Assembly (NCBI GenBank): GCA_030533445.1
Contig: CM060073.1
Location: forward strand, 36,845,428-36,909,427
Direction: 5' to 3'
Length of the DNA: 64,000 nt
Origin: Cyprinodon diabolis
Taxonomy: Eukaryota > Chordata > Actinopteri > Cyprinodontiformes > Cyprinodontidae
The translations under genes and the position numbers were made by a program. Within the stretch, counting starts at the first letter, position 1. Each line of letters begins with the position of its first letter. Positions 1 to 10,889 of this stretch are shown piece after piece. A model generated the notes under the pieces. The model was not told the DNA's origin and made no database searches. It worked only from the letters and a program-made list of their open reading frames with translations.

Positions 1-299
1 TAAAGTGTTAAGGATAATTGCCTTGCTTAAATGCGTTGCCCATGCTATTTGACCATTTTTATGGGTGTCCTACAACACGTTTTAACAAACATCCAGCAGC
101 CATCAAAATTGAGAATTCAGCCAGACCATGGTGTAATGACGATTATACTCCGAAAATCTTTTGCCCTTCGCTATATATATTATATATACATATATAACAT
201 AGTTTTAGATGGAGATGAACCTCAGCTAGTTGTGGCTCAAAGTTAATGCTAACCTAGGTCTGAATGTTGCACATGAGGTAAGAAATAATGTATCTATGT
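1..299. other. Anonymous AT-rich sequence
   Basis: I see no gene here. There is a short (TA)-rich patch near 170-195 and only chance open frames. Confidence 0.5.
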
Positions 300-755
300 C
301 CTGAAGTGGTCACTGTTTTGCACTTTTTGGTTCTGTTTATGTTTTCTTTTTGAGTTTTCATTGGTTTTGTTTCCATTATGTGTTGTTTTCTGATTGTATT
401 CGAGTTCTTATGTATTTCTTGTTTGCCCTCTGTTGCCCTCTCCTGCTAGTCTCCTTCCCCTAGCTCCCTTCTAGATTCTTCTGTCCACACCTGCCCCAAA
501 TCAGTTGATTACCCCAGTCTTTGTTCTGTTTGGCAAATATACTCCTCCTCTTCAGTTACTGTTGGGAAGTTTCTCACCCTTGCTTTCTTCCACATGTATG
601 TTTTTCTCCTTGTTTTGGCTTTCTTGTAATCGTCCATAGATTTTTAGGTTCTGTTGCCCTCTTAATTTCATTAAACGTGCAAGAACTTATCTCTGCCTCC
701 CTTTACTCTGCGTCCGGGTCCACAACAACATCCACCAAACCTGACAGAATTTAAT
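300..755 (+). repeat. Retroposon or LTR-like 3' end
   Basis: This is a pyrimidine-rich block ending with an ATTAAA-like polyadenylation signal (about 670). It is followed by a GCGTCCGGGTCC segment and a terminal CCTGACAG. The same order (AATAAA, a GGG-rich segment, then ATGACAG) is read on the minus strand of the block starting at 29,325. Such ends are common in fish LTR-type retroposons. The 5' boundary and family are uncertain. Confidence 0.35.
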
Positions 756-1587
756 TCATGCACCTGTTGTGCAGGTTTACCAGAAGAATATCAACATCTT
801 AAATAAGTAGAACTGAAATTTATAGTTAAATAATAGGTCATTCAAATCAAGGGTGAAACTAATTAATTATTATCAGTTTAATTATTATAAATGTAATTTG
901 CATACTGGCCAGGAGTTTTTAGTCTCTTACATAAAAGATTGGACTCCGGAATCTGACTGTTAGAAATTCAATTGTCTTTCAACAATTTAGTCATTTCGAC
1001 TATGGCTATTAGCAAAGTTACTAATCACCAACCTAATAAATGTGTCTAAGTTCATTCATATCATATCGTTCACTGCATAAAAAATAAACACAAAAGATTG
1101 CAGATTAAATACAATGGTACCTTTATTAGCTACAATCCCAGTAATATTATATCTATAACTAGTCATACACTAAACACTACTGAAAATAAGCACAAATAAA
1201 CATAAAAAAGGGTGACGTCCCCTGGTAGTCGCGGACCCTCATGTAGTACCTGCCCGCCAGCTATTCTCACTGTCCAGCACAGGCACGACCAGTCACAGTC
1301 ACAGAAGAACTTCTAATGGCTTCTTCGTGAACAGCAATTTGGCCCCCACTGTGCGGCGGTTAAATTTAGGTTACCAGAGCTGGATTAGCTCTCCTCTGTC
1401 TCTGCTGCAGCCGGTGGGTTCAGGAAATATTGCGTTCAACTCGGTTTGAATCACAGGAAGAAGAAAACATTGCGACCAGCGCCATCTAAATCGCAGGAAA
1501 GATAGTCTGCTCAGAACAGACCTTTCTGGAGGGATTTGGTCGCTGCTTTAGCGTAGCCTTCAGCGGGAAAGAGCTTAAAGTCCAGCC
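756..1587. other. Unassigned stretch, partly GC-rich
   Basis: Positions 756-1,200 are AT-rich. Positions 1,200-1,587 are more GC-rich, with no open frame of note. The sharp change in composition suggests old repeat material, but I recognise no family. Confidence 0.35.
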
Positions 1588-2090
1588 TTAAAGCTACAGT
1601 GTGTAATAATTACAGGGATATACAGTCAGAAATGTAATACATTATACATAACTATGTTATTTATCATAATCTACGAGCTCAGCCTCTTAACCTTAATATT
1701 TGCGTTGCCTTAGAATTCGTTATTTATAATTACATAGGAGCGGGTCTCGCAGCCATGGAGGCAGACATCTTTGCGCTACGGCAGCGCAGAGCCAACAAAC
1801 TAGCGATTGCGAGATCGCCCATTACGCTCGAAAGTAACTACGGCAAGTTGAGAGAGATGAACTGCGGTACTGAACACACAGACTAATAAAATACTATCTG
1901 TAAAATTATCTATGTAAACAAACCTCATCACTTGAGAAGGTAGGTGATGCGGACGTCGTGGAAGACATTTTGTCCCATAACGCTCGCCGTACTGTTGGGG
2001 GGGAGAAGCGGTGGGGGGGAGATGTTCATGTTGCTGCGGTCTGCAGTCTGGACGAAAGATGTCGCTGAAAATTACACACTGTAGCTTTAA
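1588..2090. mobile_element. TTAA-bounded inverted-repeat element (MITE-like)
   Basis: The terminal inverted repeat starts TTAAAGCTACAGTGTGTAAT at 1,588 and its exact reverse complement ends at 2,090. TTAA at both outer edges is the target site used by piggyBac-type transposases, so this may be a non-autonomous piggyBac-like element. That assignment is inference. The 503-bp interior contains no transposase. An open frame on the minus strand (1,800-2,168) runs through the right end and is not credible as a gene. Confidence 0.6.
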
Positions 2091-3795
2091 GCAGCTGCAT
2101 GCTGCCAGCCAGAGGAAGTTGAACAGGAAATATTTCCATTTAAAATCTCCGCCGGAGGAGTGTGCCATCAGTGGGAAAGTTTTTGGTGTTGGAAATAACG
2201 TTTGAAGAAATCTGATTTATTACATTAAGTTTTTTATATTACAGTAGTATGTATATTTTTATTGACATATTTGTGTCTGTTGAAGTTGTAAAACCTTTCT
2301 ACTAGCATTTGGCTGTAAACACCGTTCTGTTTAATTTAGCATTTTGTGAGTCAATGCTTGCCCAGGCAGAAGAAACAACATGTCAGACAATAATGGACTC
2401 TGTATATTTTATTTTGCTAAAAGTGTAATATAATTTCCTTCTGTCGAAAACCCCTTATACTCACTGTGTTAATGACTTCAAGGGGGTTGACTTTTAAAAC
2501 CATATATATGAGAATAGGTATGTTTTAATAATCTGGGTAAAGTCAAATTTAATAAAAAAGTATGCTAATAAAACACACAAAAAATAGTCCAGTTTTATAC
2601 AAGCACCCACACAGAGTCTAGATTACAATTCTGCTTCTTAGTCATTGTTATGAAAGGGAACATGGGATTCTGATTTAGGCTGGCCCATGGTCTAGATACC
2701 TCCAGGGTCTGGATGGCATTTTCTCAGTTGCCCTCCTCAATCTCTGTCCTACACGACTTACTGTACTGCAGCATACGGGCGAACAACACAAATCCTAAAT
2801 TAAGTACCGTGGAATGGAAATTGGCTCTCTTGTGAAGTGTTCCACTTCCATTTGAGCTTAATTTTGCCTACTCATATCATTCGATTCAGTCCCCCATTCC
2901 CTCTTTTACTCACTGCAGCCTATCACTCCTTCCTTCTCATGCAAAATAAGCCCATTTACTGCAGTGTGACTGCATCCTGGAAAAATGATTCCCACTAAAC
3001 ACTTGATATATGATTGAGTGCATTTTGTTGTGTGTGTCTGTGTGTTGGGTATATTCCAATGGATTTACCCAGTCTCCAGGAGTTACGTTATTTTGCAATA
3101 ATAATTAGGTTGTTAGGATATTTTTGTCAATTTTTTACAATAAAAATAGAAAAGATAAACATACACTTAATGTACTGACATTTTCTAGACCTGTTATTGT
3201 CTGAGATATTAATCTTGAGTATTTCTATGTCATGTGTTGATATCACCATCGAGAAAAATAATTTCTAAATGCAATCAATTTAGTTGCTCAGCCTTAAATA
3301 TTTGTAATGATTTATTTTATGTTAAATAAATTCTGTCTTCTTTTTTTAGTTTGGTTAAACATTCATCAAAGATTTACTTAATCAGACCCACTTTAAACAT
3401 AATAGCTGAAATAACAATCCCACCTCAAATTTTCAAGACCCACTAGTTCTGTTGTTCAGGATCAGAGTTGTGTGAACATATGAAACCTTTCTTCTTGCTA
3501 CAAAATCAATATTGCTTTCAGATAAATGGAAAAAGTGGGGAGTTGGACCCTGATTTACACTCAGAAATACCTTAAAGGTATAGATGACGATCTTAATTGT
3601 CAATCATTCTGGTGATACGTTTATATAAGGCGGTCCTATGTGCTCGTCCTATTAGCTACAGTATTTTTTTCTGCACATGCAAACATTCAGGGGTATGTGT
3701 GGTGACTATGGTTTCAGCCAGTCACTGAAGCTCACCTTTTTCACCGCAGTTCTTTGAAAATGGCCGAGATTCAAAGGATAAAAAGAAAGACCTTG
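2091..3795. other. Anonymous AT-rich sequence
   Basis: No gene, RNA or clear repeat boundary was seen. There is a short (TG)-rich run near 3,030-3,047. Confidence 0.45.
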
Positions 3796-3870
3796 TCCCT
3801 ACCCGATCCGTCCCGGAAGGACGATCCGTCCTGCGCATGCGCGAATAGATATACATCCAGGTGTCAATAA
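3796..3870 (+). repeat. Dispersed repeat with an NRF1-like motif
   Basis: The block around TACCCGATCCGT and CGGAAG has a reverse-oriented relative at about 12,010-12,046, immediately left of the Tc1 element. It contains the palindromic TGCGCATGCGC (3,832-3,842), which matches the NRF1 binding consensus. It is probably the end of an unidentified repeat; whether it regulates anything is unknown. Confidence 0.35.
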
Positions 3871-3879
3871 ATAATGTAT

Positions 3880-6455
3880 TCCTTCCGTAAAAATTAAAAA
3901 AATATCCACTGGACTTGGTTTTCAAGATTTGAAGACGTTTCGCCACCTCTCCAGGAAGCTTTCTCAATTCAAATGTCTGGATCTGCAGTGAGTTTGAGTC
4001 TTATATGGACAAGGCCTTGTATTGCTTGGAAACATGCAAATGGTAACCGATGAATGGGTCGTTTAGTTCCATCGTTAGCCTGTAATATCTGAACCTGTCT
4101 ATGATTCTAGGGGTCGGTCGTTAAAGGGGGGATTGCCATTAAGGGGGGGATTGTCTCCTGTAATACCTGAAACCTGTCTATGATTGTTAAGGGTTTGTCG
4201 TTAAGGAGGTATTGTTCACCGGCTGGAGCGGGTAGGTCCCTCGTTCCTCTGTGATGGGGTGGGGGGGTTTGGTGATATCTGGAAGGGATCATGTCTATGA
4301 TTGAATTGTATGTTTTTGGAAGCTGGAATCTGAGTCCACCACCTCTGTTTAAAGTTGGTTTTTCTCTCTTAACATAGATGGCTTCCTTCACGCCCCTCTC
4401 AAACCACCTATTTTCTTTATCCAGAATATGGACATTCTGGTCCTCAAAAGAATGTCCTTTGTCCACAAGGTGTAGGTGTACTGCGGAGTCTTGTCCAGAG
4501 GCGGCCGCTCTTCTGTGTTGGGCCATGCGTCTGTGGAGCGGTTGTTTGGTTTCTCCAATATAAAGATCAGAGCATTCCTCGCTGCACTGAACAGCATATA
4601 CCACTCCGCTCATATTCGGTCTGGGGGTTTTATCTTTAGGATGCACTAGCCTCTGTTTAAGGGGTTGGTTTGGCTTGAAATGTACTGGGATCTTGTGTTT
4701 GGAGAAAATCCTCTTGAGCTTTTCAGACACTCCAGCAACATAAGGGATTGTGATGTTTTTGCGTTTAATTTTCCCATCGCTGTCTTCTGTTGCGAGTCTT
4801 TTGGATTTCCTTGCTGATTTGATAAAGCCCAGTTTGGATATCCACAGTTTCGGAGAGCATCTTTGATGTGTTTCTGTTCTTTTTGCTTCCCATCTGTGTT
4901 AGTAGGGACATGTTCTGCCCGGTGTTTTAAGGTTCTGATGACTGAGAGTTTGTGTTCCAGTGGGTGGCGTGAGTCAAAAAGAAGATACTGGTCTGTGTGA
5001 GTAGGTTTCCTATACACTTCAATGTTTAGGCTTCCATCTCCTTCCATGCTCACCAGGCAGTCCAGAAAGGGTAGTTTGTTGTCCTTGGCATCCTCTCTGG
5101 TGAATTTGATGTTACGGTCAACAGAGTTGATGTGTTTGGTGAAAGCTTACACTTCCTCTAGCTGGATTTTGACGAAAGTGTCATCCACGTATCTAAACCA
5201 GTGGCTTGGTGGTTTCCCATTGAAAGTGTCTAAAGCTCTCTTTTCCATTTCTTCCATGTAAAGATTGGCTACAATTGGTGATACTGGAGATCCCATTGCG
5301 CAGCCATGCTTCTGTCTTTAAAAATTACCTCTGAATTTGAAATAGGTTGTGGAAAGACAAAGGCCCAGTAGTGTGCAGATCTGGTCCGGAGTGAAATTAG
5401 TCCTGTTGTTTAAATCACTATATTGTTCAAGACGTGTCCTGACTGTTTCCACTGCCTCTGTTATAGGTATGCATGTGAAAAGTGAAGTAACTTCGAACGA
5501 TACCAGGGTTTCTCCTGGTGCCCTCCTTAAATGTTTGGCTTTGTTGGCAAAGTCTTTGGAGTTTTCTATGTGATGTGGTGTGTTCCCCACCAAGGGAGCT
5601 AAGATATTAGTAAGCTGTTTAGCAATGTTGTATGTTGCTGAGTTAATGCTGCTGACAATGGGCCTGAGTGGTGCCCCTTCTTTGTGAATTTTTGGAAGTC
5701 CATATAAGCATGAGATTTCCTCCCCTGGATATAATCTGAAATAGGCTGTGCTGTTAATTACCTTGTCTTTTTCAAGTTGTTTGAGATAGTCTATTATTTT
5801 CTTTTTGTAGCCGCTGGTTGGATCTCTTTACAAGGATTCATACGTATTAGTGTCCTTCAGTAGAGTGATAATTTTGTCTTGGTAGTCTGAGGTGTTTAGG
5901 ACTACGGTGCATCTTCCTTTGTCTGCTGGTAATATGGTGATGCTTCGGTCCTGGCTCAGGGATGTTATGGCTTTCATTTCCTGGGGTGTGAGGTTGGAAG
6001 GAGGTGGTTTGGCGCTGGACAGGGTGGCTGTTACTTTCATTCTGAGTTGCTCTGCCTCCGTTTCAGCCAGGTTGTTGTTCCTGATGGCCGATTCAGTGGC
6101 CGTGATCAGTTCCACAATGGGTACTTCTTGTGGAGCAATGGCAAAATTCAGGCCTTTACTCAGTACATCCATCTCTGGTTTTGTCAGTGGTCTGCTAGAT
6201 AGGTTTTTGACCCACTTGTCTTCAACCTTGATGTTGATGTTATCCTCCTGAGTCATGTTGCTCTCTTGTTTAAATGCTGCTTTCTGTTGTAATATTTTGA
6301 ATTTGGCTTTTTGTCTTTCTTTTGTTTTATGATGTTGTGAAAGCTTGACTTTATTGACCAACCTGGCAACTTCTTCAAACAAGGTTTCGGGGAGAAGTTT
6401 GGATAGCTTCTGCTTTGTCTGATCTATTTTGTGCGAGATAGCTTCAATTGTGAAG
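3880..6455 (-). mobile_element. Penelope-like retroelement, degraded, 5' truncated
   Basis: This is the body of a Penelope-like element on the minus strand. It contains an RT-coding region and a GIY-YIG nuclease region (see the pseudogene entry). It ends at about 3,880-4,015 with a terminal block that recurs at 38,523, 48,377 and 58,905. Read on the minus strand, that block has a stem-loop followed by GCGAAACGTC, the kind of signature linked to hammerhead ribozymes in this class. No convincing ATG opens the reading frame at the 5' side, so the copy is probably truncated near 6,455, just before an unrelated inverted repeat at 6,484. Confidence 0.85.
4107..6455 (-). pseudogene. Penelope-like RT/GIY-YIG polyprotein, inactivated
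   Basis: The N-terminal part (about 6,455-5,830) has the PADKG motif typical of the class. The RT core follows (about 5,820-5,050), with YGLPKIHK, the LRPIVS segment, a GSPVSP segment and the catalytic YVDD (in WFRYVDDTF). The C-terminal part (4,730-4,107) carries the GIY-YIG nuclease: a YAVQC segment followed by LYIGET and a HRR segment. In these retroelements RT copies the RNA and the GIY-YIG nuclease opens the target DNA. Breaks seen: in-frame stops at 5,828-5,830, 5,318-5,320 and 5,147-5,149, all in the same frame, and one frameshift between about 4,840 and 4,730 that moves the nuclease to another frame. The copy cannot encode a full protein, although its domains are still easily read. 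Confidence 0.85.
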
Positions 6456-6483
6456 TGAGTAATTAATTGTGAAATAATGTAAT

Positions 6484-6510
6484 TACAGTGGGCACTGGTT
6501 GGAAATGGAC
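6484..6510. repeat. Left arm of a long-range inverted repeat
   Basis: This arm begins TACAGTGGG and ends TTGGAAATGGAC. It matches the reverse complement of 11,411-11,437 except for a few bases just after the CAGTGGG start. The two arms enclose about 4.95 kb of nested repeats. They could be the ends of one old DNA transposon. No convincing target duplication flanks them. Confidence 0.45.
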
Positions 6511-7187
6511 GGTTTCCTGTGTGATTCCTGTGTGAATCACGATGTATTTCCTGAGGCCAGTTTTTTTATTTCAAAAAGAACTGCAATGTACCCAGAACAC
6601 CACCATGTGGCGCTCGGGACCTCTGCCGTGCTGAGGGTGACGTTTGTGGGCCTGCAGTCAACTGAAAAGCAGGTTTATTGGGGATCTTGGTGTGATATTG
6701 TGCTATTTTACTTTGTTTTTGATTAAAATAAATTTAATGAATTAATGTAACATAGGGACTGCATAATCTTATTTTATGAAAATGGTTTCGTAGTTATAGA
6801 TACACCTCCGATCTTATCTGAGATCTGTTTATTTCTATTTATCTGCATCTCTATTATTTAATGAAAAATAAAATTATTTAAGTTGGAGCCGGGGATACCG
6901 ACTGAGGCGCAACCAGAGAAAGGCGACAGAGACAGTGCTGTGGCTGGTGATTTTGAAATTAAAATCATATCCAAAGTTGTTTCCTCATTAAGATAAGCCA
7001 AAGTTGTTCAAAAAGGTATGTAAGAAAATATATTTTCTTTAGTCTTGTGAAATATAAGTGCCGTGTACAGCTTTGAGGATCAAAAGTCAAGCTAATCTTT
7101 AACTGTGTTCATTAAAATCCATCGAGAATTTCTGTGCTTGGTCTGTAATAAAAAAAAAGCAGCCACCTGTCGCTACCACACCGTTTT
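6511..7187. other. Unassigned AT-rich sequence
   Basis: No gene was seen. A CCACCATGTGGCGCTC segment near 6,601 loosely resembles the GCCACCTAGTGGC segment inside the right arm region (about 11,340). This would fit both being subterminal parts of the same old element. Confidence 0.35.
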
Positions 7188-7320
7188 TTATTACATTAGA
7201 TCATAGGGATTATCATTCTACTGCCTCAACATCTTACTCTTATAATAACAGGCGTATTGTTATACTGTTTTTGTGTGTTACTTTCTTGCCGTGCAATACG
7301 TGACACCCCTCCCAGTCTGG
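7188..7320. repeat. Partial copy of the SINE-associated block, inverted at its right end
   Basis: The block starting ATTACATTAGATCATAGGG (from about 7,190) recurs directly at about 7,470 and inverted at about 10,920-11,003. Its right end (7,293-7,319) is an inverted copy of 7,329-7,355: 27-nt arms with two mismatches around a 9-nt loop. This can fold into a hairpin at the junction with the tRNA-like unit. Confidence 0.7.
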
Positions 7321-7328
7321 TCAGGAAG

Positions 7329-7565
7329 CAGACTGCGAGGGGTGTCACGTGTTGCGAGCTGATAGCGTAGAGGTTAGGCTCAGTGGTCTGTGGTTCAACA
7401 GATTGCGGGTTCGACCCCGACTGTGGCCGAGTTGCCTTAAATGTTTTTTGTTTTTTTTATCGCTTTTTTATTACATTAGACCATAGGGATTATCATTCTA
7501 CAGCCTCAACATCTTACTCTGATAATAACAGGCGTATTGTTATACTGTTTTTGTGTGTTGTTATT
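7329..7565 (+). mobile_element. tRNA-derived SINE-like unit
   Basis: The unit has internal RNA polymerase III promoter motifs: an A-box-like TAGCGTAGAGG (about 7,363-7,373) and a B-box GGTTCGACCCC (about 7,409), about 40 nt apart as in tRNA genes. The acceptor stem does not close, so it is not a functional tRNA. A T-rich spacer and the ATTACATTAGACCATAGGG block follow. A diverged copy in the opposite orientation lies at 10,890-11,285 with an extra insert of about 150 bp. tRNA-derived SINEs are copied by LINE enzymes; the partner is not identified. Confidence 0.65.
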
Positions 7566-7789
7566 ATTTATTATTATCATTATCATTACATAGTTTCCAG
7601 TGATAGGCAGTAGCGCCGCTGCATTATTTTTCAAGTAACTTTCCAGTAGTGACGTTATTGTTTTTATCAAGTAGCGACGTAGCGTCCACAAACGCTACAA
7701 CATCCAGGGCAAAACTAAGTAAGGAAACCAGGTTTTCTATTTTTGAAACAACAATTGGAGTTATTCGTTGGACATTCACGCATGAGCCT

Positions 7790-8310
7790 CCCATGTATAA
7801 AAAGAGGAGCTGAGCAGCTCCTTTAGACAGAGACTTACAGTAGACACCCTGTCTTTAAGAAGGAGCGCTACCGCAGGTCATTCATTCCTGCTGCCACCAG
7901 ACTCTATAATAATGCACTATATCAACAATAACTCCTTTAAAAACCACTGTGCAGCTACATTATAGTTTTGTATTTATTGACTGTGAACAATGTGCTGTGC
8001 AATATGTTGAATCTGCAATATTTCTCCACCTGTATATAAGCCATCCGGATTGTACATATCTTTATTTCTTATTTTTTTTTATTTCCTATTTTTGTTTTGT
8101 TTTTCATTGTGTGTGATACATGTACACATGCACCTTAATCCTATTTCTCTTGATATACTGTATATACCTGGATATACGGTATATATATTGCTTATTCTTA
8201 ATGCACCTTTTTTCTCCATGTTTGCACCTTCAGTAACTTCTATGCCAATATGTGACGAGTGAATGTCTCCGCTGTGAGATCAATAAAGCTCATCTAATCA
8301 CATCTAATCC
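7790..8310 (+). mobile_element. LINE 3' end (C-terminal RT remnant and 3' tail)
   Basis: A short frame at about 7,853-7,930 reads KKERYRRSFIPAATRLYN and stops after Gln-Gln. This resembles the extreme C-terminus of fish non-LTR retrotransposon polyproteins. It is followed by an AT-rich 3' region and CAATAAAGCTCATCTAATC with repeated ATCTAATC units at the end. The copy is heavily 5' truncated, as is usual for LINEs. The family is not certain. Confidence 0.55.
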
Positions 8311-8733
8311 AATCTAAATAAATACATAAATATATACATGTTCAATAAATAAATAAGCATTCAATTAATTACCCCCCAATAAATGGTGAAATGATATGTT
8401 CTCATAATAAATCATTTATTTAAAAAATGCTGTTATGTTCCTTTTTTGTAAAGATGCTTTTAAAATGCTTAACTGTTTTTATTCTTTTATTTTCTTTCAA
8501 AAAATCACTAGTTTTTGAAAACACTCACAGTTTTTGAAAGGTATATATATATAGAAACTAAAACGCTCGGATCTTTCTTTCAGTCATTTTGTGTGCGTGT
8601 GTGGCATCTGCAATGTTTTCGTTAAATATTCAAATAAATAAGATGGACTTTAAACTAGCAGATACGTTTGGATTTTTGCCATTTAATTGTTTTATTTAAT
8701 TTTAAAAACGAAAGAAATGGAAATGGGGTTTTT
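8311..8733. other. Unassigned AT-rich sequence
   Basis: No coding or RNA signal was seen between the LINE tail and the LTR that starts at 8,734. Confidence 0.4.
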
Positions 8734-9235
8734 TGTCATGATCTTGGCGCTGATGGTTTGGTTTTTTCCTTTGCTCCTTGCTCCCTGTCTAATTGGTTCT
8801 GCGGTTCTAAGTTGTGTGTTTGCCTCCCATCAGCGCCAGGTTATTTGTGTGTTTTGGTGAGACGTTTCCTAGCTTTCTTTTGTCAGTCTGCTTCCCTGAT
8901 TATGACCAGTTTTCTGTCCTGTGGATCAGCGGCGTCTGCTGTGCGCTTTCTAGAAACTCTGGGGGCGTGGCCGCCGCAACTGCGGTCAAATCTCCCTTCT
9001 GGATTCTGCTGAGTTCTCCGCGAATGAACTGAACTTTGAATCAAGTCAGTTACTTTGCTCTAAGTCGCATTCAGCTCCACATCCAGTCTCTGACCTGTAT
9101 TCTCCTATCCCTGCAGAGATCCGCCCCGCAGCAGAAGAGCAGCCCCGCACACCTGTTTTGATTAATAAACGCTTTGAACTTTCCCACTGCCTGTCTCGCC
9201 TTGAATTCTGGGTCCAATATTCTGAGATCATTACA
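8734..9235 (+). repeat. 5' LTR of a Sushi-like Ty3/gypsy element
   Basis: The LTR begins TGTCATGATC and ends GATCATTACA, which are near-perfect inverted termini with TG...CA-type ends. An AATAAA signal lies near 9,165. The right half is repeated at 9,774-10,021. The length is about 502 bp. Confidence 0.75.
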
Positions 9236-9253
9236 GAATAACCTGGCCAAAAC

Positions 9254-9773
9254 ATGGACCCATCGGCAGACGGGCAGTGGCGAAATGATGTGGATCAAAG
9301 TATTTCCGGGCTAGAATCAGGCATGCAGGAGACCCTTGATTATTAATCAGGCTGCTCTAGCTGCCCCGCCCGTGATAGCTGCCGCGCCCACGTCTGCTAC
9401 TGATAGTCCAGCTTCTCTTGAACCGCATTTGTCCCCTCCTGAAGCGTTTAAAGGGGATCTTGATCAATGCAGAGCCTTCCTGACTCAGTGCAAAATTCAT
9501 TTTGAATTACAGCCCTCTGCGTTTCCTTCTGATCGAGCCAAGGTGGCCTATGTAATCTCTCTGTTAGCGGGAAAGGCCAAATTATGGGGAACGTCAGAGT
9601 GGTTGAATAATCCTGAACTCTGCAGCTCTTATAATAATTTTTCTTTGGAAGTAATCAGAGTTTTTTGCCCAGTTCTTCTGAGTAGGGAAGCCTCAAGGGG
9701 ACTTTTGACTCTCAGACAGGTAGACCGGTCAGTGATGTACTCTATCACTGACTTCTGCTGCTCGCTCTGTTCT
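9254..9773 (+). pseudogene. Sushi-like gag fragment, frameshifted and truncated
   Basis: The likely gag ATG (9,254) opens a frame that begins MDPSADGQW and stops after about 30 codons. From about 9,336 the gag sequence continues in another frame, with LSPPEAFKGDLDQCRAFL, a PSDRAKVAYVISLL segment and LWGTSEW. These are typical of Sushi-type gag and of the related RTL/PEG10 proteins of mammals. The gag is cut at about 9,773, where it fuses to the middle of the 3' LTR, so the rest of gag and all of pol are missing. The open frame runs on into the LTR but those residues are not gag. Confidence 0.75.
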
Positions 9774-10021
9774 CGTGGCCGCCCCAACTGCGGTCAAATC
9801 TCCCTTCTGGATTCTGCTGAGTTCTCCGCGAATGAACTGAACTTTGAATCAAGTCAGTGACTGTGCTCCAAGTCGCATTCAGCTCCACATCCAGTCTCTG
9901 ACCTGTGTTCTCCTATCCCTGCAGCAGCCCCGCGCACCTGTTGGTGTTTAATAAACGTTTTGAACTTTCCCACTGCCTGTCTCGCCTCGAATTCTGGGTC
10001 CAATATTCTGACATCATTACA
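9774..10021 (+). repeat. 3' LTR of the Sushi-like element, left part deleted
   Basis: This matches the right half of the LTR at 8,734-9,235 from CGTGGCCGCC onward, with several substitutions and lacking about 20 bp near the CCTGCAG segment. It ends CATCATTACA. The divergence from the 5' LTR suggests the insertion is much older than the LTR element at 31,634. Confidence 0.75.
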
Positions 10022-10606
10022 TTTTCACAGGTTTGCTTAAAAAGATTTATATAGTAGCCCATAATATAATAGTGAAACATAAAGTCAGGAAAATGTCTCA
10101 TAGAAAATGTTTTTATTTGCATTTCAAATCAATATATTACTGATAGCAAATGACATGTATCTCTTGGCCCTGGGAATATTACATGCCAGTCGCTGCTCCC
10201 TTCAAGGCTATGACCTCATCGTTGTCTTGGAAAAACCGATGTGTAGACATTTACTCTCTTGTTCTCTGACAATAGAGTTCAAGCACCGCTATTTACAGTA
10301 GTAGCGACATTCCTGCATTAAGTGGTTTGCTTAATTAATTGGTGATGTTTAGAACAGGATGACATACAAAAGAGGAACCCATTATATCCAGATTACGTTC
10401 TGGTCATACGTGGTTAAATAGTACATGATTTAAAATGGGAATAAACCGGATTAGTATTTATAACTATATTATTTTACAGTACAGTACAGTAGTTTACGTT
10501 TATACCATACTTTTATTTGTTAAACAAATGCTTGGGCCTGTATAAAGTTTTATTCCCTGATTTCAATGTTATATGGAGTATTTCATTGTATGATAACTCT
10601 AAAAAA
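10022..10606. other. Unassigned sequence
   Basis: No gene was seen. A short CAGTACAGTACAGTAG run lies near 10,478. The left end of the Tigger-like element at 10,607 may lie near 10,296 (ACAGTAGTAGCGAC), but this is not secure. Confidence 0.35.
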
Positions 10607-10689
10607 AAAAAGGTTTCTACTTCACGTATTTCACCTATTGAGGGTTCTTTTTGGAACGTAACCTCCGCGATAAACGAGGGTTCACTGTA
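10607..10689 (-). mobile_element. Tigger/pogo-like transposon end
   Basis: Read on the minus strand the end is TACAGTGAACCCTCGTTTAT, followed by CGCGGAGGTTACGTTCC and a GAAATACGTGAAGTAG segment. This resembles the ends of Tigger-type (pogo superfamily) elements in vertebrates. Only one end is clear and there is no transposase frame. Confidence 0.5.
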
Positions 10690-10889
10690 TTTAAAATGAG
10701 AATACTCCGGATTAGCTCGCTGACTTTTGGGTGGATCACAGCCATCCCTGACAACAGTTTAGAAACGCCACTATTCATCGTGGCAGCAAGCAGCATTCTT
10801 GCATAATGTGCCCAAAAAGCCTGGGGGGTTGGGCCTTTCATGCTTGTTGTAAGGCATCATAGCGTCCTTTTCCAGATCAAACTGAAAAT

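Noticed and set aside
5892..6251. A plus-strand protein of 119 residues
   Set aside because: It is the antisense shadow of the Penelope-like RT region.
7356..7430. A functional tRNA gene
   Set aside because: A and B boxes are present, but the acceptor ends do not pair and the sequence continues into a SINE-like body. It is tRNA-derived, not a tRNA.
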